NCBI RefSeq assembly: GCF_932294415.1
Contig: NC_065543.1
Coordinates: 29,035,530 to 29,099,529, forward strand
Direction of reading: 5' to 3'
From: Quercus robur
Lineage: Eukaryota > Streptophyta > Magnoliopsida > Fagales > Fagaceae
Length of the DNA stretch: 64,000 bases
Shown: one piece after another, positions 11,530 through 21,440 of the stretch
How the letters are laid out: every line of letters begins with the position of its first letter
Position numbering within the stretch: position 1 is the stretch's first letter
Notes under the pieces: model-generated
What the model saw: the letters and a program-made list of their open reading frames with translations, nothing else
What the model was told of the DNA's origin: nothing
The model's database searches: none
Position numbers and translations under genes: made by a program

Positions 11530-14500
11530 ATGAATTGCATCAGTTGGAACTACCGTGGTTTGGGCCAATCACGGGCAGTTCATGAACTCACCGAATTGGT
11601 GAACAAACATTCGCCCACCATTCTCTTCCTCATGGAAACAAGAGTAAAGGATCACAAGCCAAAAACCCTTTGCTCGAAGCTCCACCTAGAGAATGTTTTC
11701 ATAGAGCCGTGGGTTAATACAGGAGGCGGATTGGCCCTATATTGGAATGATGGAATCAATCTCAAAGTTCTGGACTCAACAACAAGCTTCATTGATGCAG
11801 TAGTTAACCCAGGAATGGATGACGCCTGGCAATTGATGGGTTTCTACAGAAATCCAACAACAGCCAACTGGGAACATTCTTAGGCACTACTAAAACACCT
11901 TAGCCTAAAATTAGACTTACCATGGATGTGTGTGGGGGATTTTAACGAGATCACAGAAGCTGAAGAGAAGAAGGGGGGCCTCGAAAGACCAGAAAGACAA
12001 ATGAGAGAATTTAGAGAAGCATTGGACTTTTGTGGATTCCGGGACTTAGGTTTTGTCGGTACACCTTTCACTTGGTGTAATAATCAATTTGAGGGGGAGG
12101 TGACATGGATACGTTTGGATAGAGGGATGGCAACTCCAGACTAGATACAATTGTTCCCAACAGTCTGCATTCATCATATTGGAGGTAGCTTATCTGACCA
12201 TGTCCTTTGTGGTTATGTTCTGATGATGAAAATGTTAGATTTTATAAAAAAATCCAGGCCTTTTCGTTTTGAGGCGGTGTGGCTAAAAGATGAAGCATGT
12301 GAGGGAGTTATCAAGAAGGCATGGGATGGTCATAACTATGGAGAACCGGTTGGGAGGCTTATCGGCAAGGTTGAGGTATGCAGGTCAAGCTTGCAAAAAT
12401 GGAGTAGATTAAGTTTTGGGAATATTCGGCACAAGCTAAACCAAAAGAGGAAAAAGTTAGTCCAAGCCGAGTCCATGTCTATGGCTGGTACTAATCATGA
12501 ACAGGTCCGGGTCCTAAGAAGAGAAGTGTATGAGCTCATGGTGAAAGAAGAGTGCTTGTGGCACCAAAGATCAAGGTCGGAATGGTTGAAGAGTGGAGAC
12601 ATGAACACGAGCTACTTCCATAATCGAGTAACACAACGGAATAAAGGGAATTTTATTTCCAAGTTGATTTTGGAAGATGGAACAATGGTGACAGATGACA
12701 AACAAATTGGGGACAGATTGGTGGAACACTTCTAGCAAATACTCACATCTTCATCGCCCACTAACTTTGACTAGATCCTGCAAGGGATTGACACAAGGGT
12801 TACCCCAAGTATGAATTCTGAGTTGATAAGAAATTTCACAGCAGAGGAGGTCGAATTTACTCTAAAGCAGATGAAGCCTTTAACTGCTCCGTGCCCTGAT
12901 GGTATGTCTCCCATTTTTTTCAAATCCTGTTGGAAATTTGGTCAAGATGCCATTGATGCTTCTTTGGCTATTCTGAATTCGGGTAACATGTCTGCTAGCC
13001 TAAACCACACTTATATAGCACTTATACCTAAGACAAAATCACCAGAAAAGAAACTGATTTCCGTCCCATAAGCCTGTGCAATGTCTTATATAAAATTGTA
13101 TCCAAAACAATAGCCAACCGCCTAAAGAAAATCATGCCAAAATTGGTGTCAGAATCACAAAGTGCTTTTATGTCAGATAGATTAATCACAGACAACATCC
13201 TTGTAGCCCATGAAACACTCCACCACCTCAAAAAAAAAAAAAAAAAAAAAAAAAACCGGGAAAACGGGATACATGACCGTTAAACTGGGTATGAGTAAGG
13301 CATACGATAGAGTGGAGTGGGTGTTCCTTGAAAAAATAATGGAAAAAATGGGTTTTAACAATAGATGGATATCTCTCATTCAATCTTGCATTCAAACTGT
13401 CTCTTTCTCTATTCTGGTTAATGGTGAACCCCGAGGCAACTTCACCCCCAAAAGGGGTCTTCGCCAAGGGGACCCATTATCCCCTTATTTGCTTCTCTTG
13501 TGTGCAGAGGGGTTACATTCTCTTCTACAACAAGCTGAAAGCTCGGGTGCAATTAAAGGAGTCTCGCTGTGTAGTGCAGCCCCAAAAATTTCACACCTGT
13601 TCTTTGCCGATGACAGCTTACTGTTTTGTCGGGCAAATTCATAGGAGCACACATCTTGGACATTTTGAAGCAATATGAAGATGCTTCCGAGCAACAAATA
13701 AACCGAGGCAAAACACAACTCTTCTTCAGCCCCAATACTGAGCCAATTATGCAAGAAGAGATAAAAAACTTGCTAGGAGTGGTAGCCACAACGAACTATG
13801 AAAAATACCTTGGTTTACCCTCTTTTGTGGGAAGGGGAAAGAAACAAAGCTTCAGCTATATTAGAGAAAGGATTTAGCACAAAATGCAAGGTTGGAAGGA
13901 GAGACTATTGTCACAAGGTGGAAGAGAAGTCCTGATAAAAGCGGTTTTACAAGCCATGCCCACTTACACCATGGCATGTTTCAAACTCCCAAAAAGTCTA
14001 TGCAAGGATATTGAGTCCTTAATTAGAAAATTCTGGTGGGATTATAAAGGGGAAGCTCGGAAGGTACATTGGGTGGGATGGAAAAAATTATGTAAGCCGA
14101 AGTGTCAAGGAGGATTGGGTTTTAAGGACATAGAGAATTTCAATTTAGCCATGTTGGGAAAACAGATATGGCGGTTGCTCCACAACAAAGACCCACTGTT
14201 TTACAAAGTCTTTAAAGCGAGGTATTTTCCCAATTGCACAATACTAGAGGATAGGGTGAAAGAGAAAGGATCATACGCTTGGCGAAGTATTTTGCAAGCT
14301 AGAAAGGTGGTTCGTTTGGGCTCAAAATGGAGGATTGGGGATGGGAAATCAATTCAGATCCGAGGAGACAGCTGGCTGCTTGACTTGCATTCCAGCCGAG
14401 TCATATCTCCTCAGAAGAATTTTCCCAATAACAGCCAGGTCTGCCCCCTGATAGATGAGGACAACAAGTGTTGGCTTGAAGATATTATACATGATGAATT

Positions 14501-15633
14501 CCTTCCTCATGAAGCGGATGCAATCATAAGGCTCCCTTTGAGCCTAGAAGCTACAGATGACAAACTGATATGGGCTGAAACACAATCAGGACACTACACA
14601 ACCAAATCAACATACCGAGTCTTACTAAGAAAGGCTAAAGTATCTTGCCTTGGCACCTCCAACCCAATGGCCCACAAGCAATTCTGGAATGAGATTTGGT
14701 CCTTGAACATTCCAAATAAAATTCGCCATTTCATTTGGTGGGCAGCAAATGATTCACTCCCAACAAAAAAGAACTTGTAGAGGCGAAAAATAGTAACAGA
14801 CCTAACGTGTGATCAATGTGGAGAGGAAGCGGAAGATAGTTTACACGCTTTGTGGGGCTGCCAATCGGTGAAGCATATCTGGTGGGATTTTGAATGTTGC
14901 AGAAAATTCCTATCAGAAAGGTTTGTAAGTTTCCGAGATTTATTTCAAGGAATCCTTGCACAAAAAAACCAACACATGGCTGAACTGTTTGCCTATATGG
15001 GATGGAGTCTATGGTTCAACAGGAATGCAAAAAGGGTTGGGTCCACTTCCTTGCCAACGGAAAAAATTTTCAATGATGCTGTAGAACGGCTGCAAGAGTT
15101 CCATTCGGTGAAAGATTATTCAACACAAGAAGACGTGGTTGTACATTCAACCAAATGGTGGCCTCCCCCACATCCAATCTACAAAATAAATTTTGATGGA
15201 GCAACTTTCATAGATTCAGACTCGGCAGGTTTGGGTGTGGTTGCTGGTGACTCAGACGGCATGGTTATCGCCTCCCTTTCGGAATGCATTAGACTACCAC
15301 CAACGGTTGCTGACTTGGAAGCTCTGGCGTGCAGAAGGGCCATCTTATTTGCTCTCGAATTAGGACTCCAAGACGTGGTGTTTGAAGGAGATTCGGAGGT
15401 TATTATCAACCACCTGAAAGCAGGACAGCCCTGTTTGACATCTTTTGGGCACATAATAGAGGAAGCACGAAGCCTTTCAGCCAGGTTGAGACACAAGGCG
15501 CAAGGGAAACAAAGTAGCTGATAAGCTTGCAAAACTAGCAAAAAACTTGTATGAACCACAAGTGTGGATGGAGGATATTCATAGTAATGCTCTACAATAT
15601 GTATTCCTTGACAGAGGCGTAATGCCTGTTTAA
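11530..15633 (+). pseudogene. LINE-A ORF2 (endonuclease, reverse transcriptase, RNase H), broken
   Basis: ATG 11530 opens the AP-endonuclease (CISWNYRGLG, METR, GDFNE at about 11938, RLDRG, SDHV). A stop at about 11881 and another at about 12142 interrupt it. RT follows from about 12800 (KPLTAPCPDGMSP; YDRVEW; GLRQGDPLSPYL; catalytic FADD near 13610). Breaks lie near 13070, 13642 and 13877, and a 26-nt A run at 13230-13255 sits inside the coding region. A long open piece, 13884-14780, is the RT thumb and zf-RVT region. The RNase H domain is at 15180-15530 (KINFDGATF; EALACRRA; FEGDSEVI), and the frame ends near 15633. Confidence 0.9.
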
Positions 15634-15916
15634 TGAAAAGCTCTTTTTCGTTTTCTCAAAAAAAAAAAAAAAAATAGTTTACTCAATGAAATGCTGGCAT
15701 ATCATCATCTGGAATCTTATTAGTCTTATATTAGAAGGAAAATGTAAGGATGTTAAGGACTCTATGTGATAAAGTTCTTTAGGAAATCTAGAGGATCCAG
15801 ATCCCTTAGACACACGTGATGCATTTTAACAAAGAAATACTTTTAAATTGAAATTTAATGAAAATAAATCAAAATTGTATTTATTTACTTTTTTTTTTCT
15901 TTCTCTCTTTATCTAA

Positions 15917-16815
15917 GAGCATTAGCATCAGTATGTGTAAAGTTTTACAAAATAGAAAAAGTTGCTCATTTTACATATTTTGAGCAAAAAAACACCCACA
16001 TCAGTGGGTGTAAGATTGTGCATTTATGCACAATTATTATAGTAACAGTGCATATATGCATGGTTACTATAACTCTTACATCTATTATTTTATATTTTTT
16101 TCTCTCTCCTCTCCCTTGCCTTGTCAAACTCTCTCTCATCCACTCTTCAATGCCAAGCAGAAGAAGAAGCTAACCATCACAACTAACCAACCACCACCAC
16201 CACCACCACCACCACCACAACCAACCCATTACAACATCAATTTAATCCAAACACAATCAACCCAAAATTAATGAAAATCATCACAAACCCAACTTAAAAT
16301 CAACTCAAAATAAAACACAACAGAAAACTCATTTGACAAAATACAAATCAACCCAAAACCCAAGCTTGCCGCCGCCATGAGAGAGAGTGTGTGAGTGTAT
16401 TGAGCCATGGAAGCTTGGTAGAGAGATTTTTTTTCAAATTTGAAGAGAGCACTGATTTGATAGATAAAGAGAGGGGGAGAAAGAGAGAATTTTTTTTAGA
16501 AATGAAGAAGAAGAAGAAGAAGAAGAAAGAAAGAAAGAAAGAAGATGTTGAAGAAGAAAGAAGGAGAAGAAGAAAGAAGCAAGTAGAAAGAAGAAGGAGA
16601 AAAAGAAAGAGAGAGAATGTTTCAAAGAAGTGAGGTAAGCGTATGGGTAAGGGAAATAAATAAAAAATGTGAAAAAGTATTATTTTAATAATTGAGGGTG
16701 TATTATAGATAATCTGATGCGGGTGTTTTTGCAAATTGATCGTGTAAAATAGAAAAAAAGTAGGTTTTTATTGTAAAATAGAAGGAAACTTTTGCACATA
16801 CTGATGCTAATACTC
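15917..16815. mobile_element. Harbinger-type non-autonomous TIR element H-A, 899 bp
   Basis: The two ends are inverted copies of each other (GAGCATTAGCATCAGTATGT at the left, GAGTATTAGCATCAGTATGT read inverted at the right). They are flanked by the 3-bp duplication TAA (15914-15916 and 16816-16818), as expected for PIF/Harbinger. The interior has no transposase. It holds a (CCA)n block at about 16192-16220 and a GAA/GAAA block at about 16500-16620. The two inner blocks occur in the same order in the larger element at 33641-34738. Confidence 0.8.
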
Positions 16816-16818
16816 TAA

Positions 16819-17214
16819 GAGTTCCATTGTTGGGATATCTTTCTATGCAATTTGCAAAATTGTGAAATTTTGTGAACTATCAGAATTTACCATTTTAAAG
16901 GATTAAATAAAAGATCATAAAGAAAGGAAAAAAAAAGGATTGGTAGAATTTTCTAGAGAGAGGAAAAAAATAAATTAGTATAATTTAAAATGATTTTTTT
17001 TTTTAAATTAAGTTTCAGTTTAAAAGGATTGGTTTTATTATTCATTTAGAGGATTCATTCAATGAAAGCAAAAGGATCGATATGGGCATTTCTCAAAGTT
17101 TAAGAGCTTATAATTTTAAATTAAAAGCACATTGTTCAATTTGATTTTGACCCAAAGTTCGGAGTCTTTATTTTTTACTAAATTAAGGATAAGTTTAAAT
17201 AGAGAAAATATATG
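16819..17214. other. AT-rich intergenic DNA
   Basis: Nothing recognisable. A/T runs only, up to the start of the truncated LINE at about 17215. Confidence 0.5.
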
Positions 17215-18953
17215 TTGTTATAGGGTTTGGAAAGGGTGGAAGGGTAGGATGCTATCAAGGGCCGGAAAGGAAGCGCTTATAAAAGCAGTTGCCCAATCCA
17301 TACCAACATATACTATGGGGGTATTTCTATTACCGGTGAAACTATGTGATGAGTTGAATGCTATGTGTGCAAAATTTTGGTAGGGACAGGTTGGCTATGA
17401 GAGGAAAATACATTGGAAGAATTGGAGCTTTTTGTCTCGGCCAAAAAATGAAGGGTGGAGGTTGCTGAATGATCGAATCTCTCTCTTATTTCAATGCTTT
17501 GAGGCAAGGTACTTTCCTCAATGTAATTTTTTGGAAGCAACTGAGTCACCAAATTGTTCTTATGCATGGAAGAGTATGGTTACTACATTACCTATTCTTA
17601 AGAATGGATGTTGTTGGCGAGTGGGGAATGGTGAATCCATCAAAGCATACTTCGATAAATGGATACCTAAATGCCCAGCAAATAGGATTCTACAATGGGG
17701 ACAAGATGCTGATAGGGAGATGCTAGTTTTAGAGCTTATTGATGCTGAATTAAATTGGTGGAGACGTGATACATTAATTATGAAAAAATTTGTGCAGAAG
17801 AGGTTGCTACTATTTGCAAAATTCCATTGAGCCGAAGGAACATGGTTGATTTAGTGGTATGGATGCATACCAAGAATGGGAAGTACTCTGTTAAGTCCAA
17901 GTATCATCTGGCAAGGAAAGTGATGAGGAATGATGATGGGGTTGGAAACTTAGATCGTGTTGGTGGTCAGCAAATATGGAAGAAAATTTGGCAGCTACAT
18001 GTGCCAAGTAAAATTAAAATATTCGGGTGGAGAGCTTGCCAAGATATTCTGCCAACCCGAGTGAATCTTGTTCGATGGAAAATAATAACTGAGACAGGAT
18101 GCTAGTGCTGCATAGGGGTGCCTGAATCTGCAATACATGCAATTTAGGAGTGTGGGGTTGTGCAAGACGTGTGGGCTGGCTATGCTATCAGGTTGCAAAA
18201 GTGTACCACTGATTTCCATGACATTATGGCTTTGTTTGAGTATGTTTTGGACATGTTCCATGTTCAAGCCTGGTTTATTTGGAATCAGAGAAATGCAATT
18301 ATACATGGAGGACAGATGAGGGACCCGAAGTGGCTGAGTTAGAGAGCATTGGAGCATTTAGATGAGTATAGAAATGTTCAAACTCAGATGAATATTCCAC
18401 ACATAGCGCCACGAACCGAACAAAGATGGAAACCACCCCCTTCACTGTTGTACAAGCTTAACTTCGATGCCACGGTATTTGCTGGAATTCAGAGATCGGG
18501 AATTGGAGCAGTAATCCGAAATTCTGCAAGTGAAGTAATGGCGGAAATGTTTGTCAAAGGGCCCTCGGTCAGCTGTAGTGAAGAAGCGGAGGCGTTGGCG
18601 TGTCGAAAATCTCTTGAATTTGCTGTGGAGTCAGGTTTTACTGAGATGATAATAGAGGGTGACAATGTTGCTATCGTGAAAGCAGTAGCAAGCACTTCAG
18701 GCGATCTTTCGTTGCCGAGACATGTGTATGAGGACATCAAATGTAGCATTCATGGTTTGCAATTTGCTGATATAAGTTGTATTAGAAGAGGGGAAACCAG
18801 GTTGCCCATATTTTGGCAAAATACGCTAGAAATGTTGATAATGAATTGTATTGGATGGAGGATTCTCCTCCCCCGGTTATAGAAGCTTTGTATCAGGATT
18901 GTTTAAACATGTATGAATGAATATTTGATTTGCTTTCAAAAAAAAAAAAAAAA
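17215..18953 (+). mobile_element. 5'-truncated L1 LINE (LINE-B), ORF2 C-terminal part
   Basis: The coding remnant starts in the RT thumb region (MLSRAGKEALIKAVAQSIPTYTM). It continues through ARYFPQCNFLEA and a zf-RVT region (IWKKIWQLHVPSKIKIFGWRACQDILPTRVNL) to an RNase H domain at about 18440-18800 (KLNFDATVF; EALACRKSLEFA; IEGDNVAIV). It ends in A16 at 18938-18953. About 55-60 bp is missing internally near 17458, where RPKNEG is joined directly to WRLLNDR. Stops occur at about 17381, 18102 and 18342. I could not find a matching TSD. Confidence 0.85.
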
Positions 18954-18967
18954 TCCAAAAAATATTA

Positions 18968-19595
18968 GGGGCGATTTGGTAAGAGAATTTAAATATAGTT
19001 TTTTGTTTTACAATCCATAAAATGGTAGGTCTCACACTTGAATTTATTGTTTGGCTAATGTTTTCTAAATACAGTTTTCAAAAACTTGTATCATATTTTC
19101 CTAATTTAAAACAAAATTTTGAAAACGGTTTAAGGGGTGTTTTTAGGATACAGAAAATGTTTTTAAAGACATAGTTATAAATAAATTGAAAACAATGGAC
19201 CCCACATATTTGTTCAAACTCTTTTATCTCTTAAATTTAGGAGTTTATCTCTATCACAAAAAGAATTCTTACACTTCAAATTTGAAACTTATCATTAAAA
19301 ATAAAAAAAATGATGAGTTCTATTCCCTTCTCATTATCCACAAAAAAAAGTAATCTACAGATTCTATATGTTACTTTTTGTAAACATTTTTTTTTTTTAA
19401 ATCTCAAAAATAGAAATGGTCTCCCAAATAATTATTTTTATTTTTAGTATTTTGAAAATTGTTCTTAAAAGTGGGAGTTAAACACGTAAAATATAAAAAT
19501 TATTATTTGAAAACTAGTTTCAAGTTCAATTTTTTGAAAATTGTTTTTATACTATTTTGAAAATAAAAACAAAAATCTTCTTACCAATCAGGCCC
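18968..19595. mobile_element. Tourist/Harbinger-like element with TTA TSD, 628 bp
   Basis: The left end GGGGCGATTTGGTAAGAGAA and the inverted right end GGGCCTGATTGGTAAGAAGA form TIRs. The element is flanked by TTA at 18965-18967 and 19596-19598. The interior is AT-rich with further inverted segments (GAAAAC...GTTTTC) and no coding capacity. It sits 14 bp behind the poly(A) tail of LINE-B. Confidence 0.75.
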
Positions 19596-19853
19596 TTATT
19601 CTCTCTCCAAAAAAAAATTTTCAAAATTATAGTATACTATAATATTATAGTATGCGTCATGTTAACGGGTGTCTTAGGGCAATTATTAATCAATTAAGAT
19701 TAGAAAAATTTTGACATTATTTTCATGAGAAAATATAAAAAACTATCAAAAAAATTAATTTCTTTATCATTTTTTCATAAAAATATTTCTAAAAATAGTT
19801 TCTAAACCCATTATTCCATTAACATTTTTCTTATAGTATTTTTGGGGACTATA

Positions 19854-20042
19854 GCTCCGTTTGGCATGGATTATTTTTGCCAACTTATTTTACTATTCAG
19901 CTTATTTTTGTTACTATTCATAGGTCCCACTGTACTTTTAGGTACTATTCATGAGTTCCACTATACTATTTCAACTAATTTTTATCTTTAGTTACAGTAT
20001 TTTCAGCAAAAAATTTTCAGTTTCAACAAAATAAACGGATCC
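19854..20042. mobile_element. Small MITE with (C/A)TCCGTTT termini
   Basis: The left end GCTCCGTTTGGCATGGATTA and the inverted right end GGATCCGTTTATTTTGTTGA are imperfect inverted repeats. Inner phrases such as TTACTATTCA and CAGTATTTTCAGC are also partly inverted. No convincing TSD, so the superfamily is open. Confidence 0.5.
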
Positions 20043-20151
20043 TAAATAGAACCTACATGTCTTGATAGACGCAAACAAGGAGAATGCACGTGGAATGATA
20101 TCTTTGTATGAAAAATAAGAGTTTTATTTTTATTTTTTTAGTTTATTTATA

Positions 20152-20200
<49 letters not shown>
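20152..20200 (+). repeat. (ATT)n microsatellite
   Basis: About 15 uninterrupted ATT triplets. A TA dinucleotide tract follows at about 20222-20240. Confidence 0.9.
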
Positions 20201-20378
20201 TTTTGTATTGATTTGTGTGTGTATATATATATATATATATAAGGTGATTATTATTATCTAAATTATTTTAAATTGATTATATTTTTACATGTTTCTTGAT
20301 TTTTAAAACTATTATATACTCTAACTGTTTGATCTCTAATTTATTTAACAAAAAAATTTGATTTGAAATGTTTAAATT

Positions 20379-20747
20379 CTAATCAATATGATTTAAAAGA
20401 TAATTCGCAGTTTACAAATTGACTACATGTAGAAGAAAAAATAGTTTTTTACTAATATAAAGGTAAACTTTAATGTACATACTTTTGTTATATATAAATA
20501 ATAACATAAGTTAAATAGTATTGCAGATTACATATTTTATGTATGATTATATATGTAACTTGGTCCCGCTGACAAAATTTCTGATCAGTATGATTTAAAA
20601 GATAATTCATAGTTTACAAATTGACTAGATGTAGAAGAAAAAATAGTTGTTTTGACTAATATAAAGACAAACTTTAATGTACGTGCTTTTGTTATATATA
20701 AACAATAACATAAGTTAAATCATATTGCAGATTACATATTTTATGTA

Positions 20748-20782
<35 letters not shown>

Positions 20783-20810
20783 CTTGGTCTTGCTGACAAA
20801 AATTCTTAGC
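20379..20810 (+). repeat. Tandem direct duplication, about 202-bp unit
   Basis: Unit 1 (20379-20580) and unit 2 (20581 to about 20810) share nearly the whole sequence. Examples are ATGATTTAAAAGATAATTC, ACATGTAGAAGAAAAAATAG or its one-base variant, CAATAACATAAGTTAAAT, and the end AACTTGGTC(C/T)(C/T)GCTGACA. Unit 2 contains an expanded TA microsatellite at about 20753-20780 that is only TATATATG-like in unit 1. No coding content. Confidence 0.85.
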
Positions 20811-21440
20811 TCCGCTACTAAATGGAGAGTAGAGTGCAGGAAAGAGAGCAAATAATCTTGCAATTCTCTTCTTTTTTTTCTTTTTTCTTTTTTTTTTTCT
20901 TTCTTTATTGTTGAAAGAAACCAACCATATAAGCCCACGTTCCAAGAACTCAACCCATTTCAAAATTGACATGAAAAATCAGAATCCAACCGATATATAT
21001 AGTCAGATTAATAAGACATATTTCAAACCAAAGTCTATTTTTTTTATTTTTTCTTTTCCAAGTAAAAATAATGAATTTCCTGTCTCTTTGAATCAAGGAA
21101 GATAAACAATGTGAACGAACTAAAAGCAGCACTGAGTTTCTTTATATCATAGTTACAATTAGCATTAGTGGTAGAAATCTATGTAAATATATTTGCAGAA
21201 GTCCATGTCTCAATTTTAAGGATCCTCAGATTAACATTTGGTGTGTTTGTGCATGCACGAGAGCATGTGAACTGTGAACATACGCGAATTAGCATCCACA
21301 TTTGAGAGTGTTTTGACTCATCTTCTTCAAAAGTGCATAATAATTACATAATCAAGTATACAATACTCTCCAAAGGAACTAAATCTAGAACAATTAAAAA
21401 CAATAATTTTTTTGCCAACAGGCACAACCAAGTTAGAAAC
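20811..21440. other. Downstream region of the receptor kinase gene
   Basis: No gene seen. The first 100-200 bp left of 21441 would hold the 3' UTR of the minus-strand kinase gene. I see no strong poly(A) signal that I would rely on. Confidence 0.45.

Larger units (their letters stand above)
9820..15674 (+). mobile_element. Full-length L1-type LINE (LINE-A), inactive
   Basis: A complete plant L1: 5' UTR of about 210 bp, ORF1 from 10032, ORF2 from 11530 and a 17-nt poly(A) tail (15658-15674). A perfect 13-bp TSD lies at 9807-9819 and 15673-15685. The insertion point is only about 7 bp from the TSD of the MULE-MITE at 9455-9790. Both ORFs contain stops and frameshifts, so the copy is dead, but the structural ends are intact. 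That marks it as a full-length insertion that decayed in place. Confidence 0.9.

Noticed and set aside
16348-16734. Serine/phenylalanine-rich minus-strand frame and its Lys/Glu-rich counterpart in H-A
   Set aside because: Both come from the GAA/GAAA repeat block read in opposite strands. No protein signal.
17200-18970. TSD for LINE-B
   Set aside because: The bases behind the tail (TCCAAAAAATATTA) have no convincing match near 17200, so no TSD is claimed.
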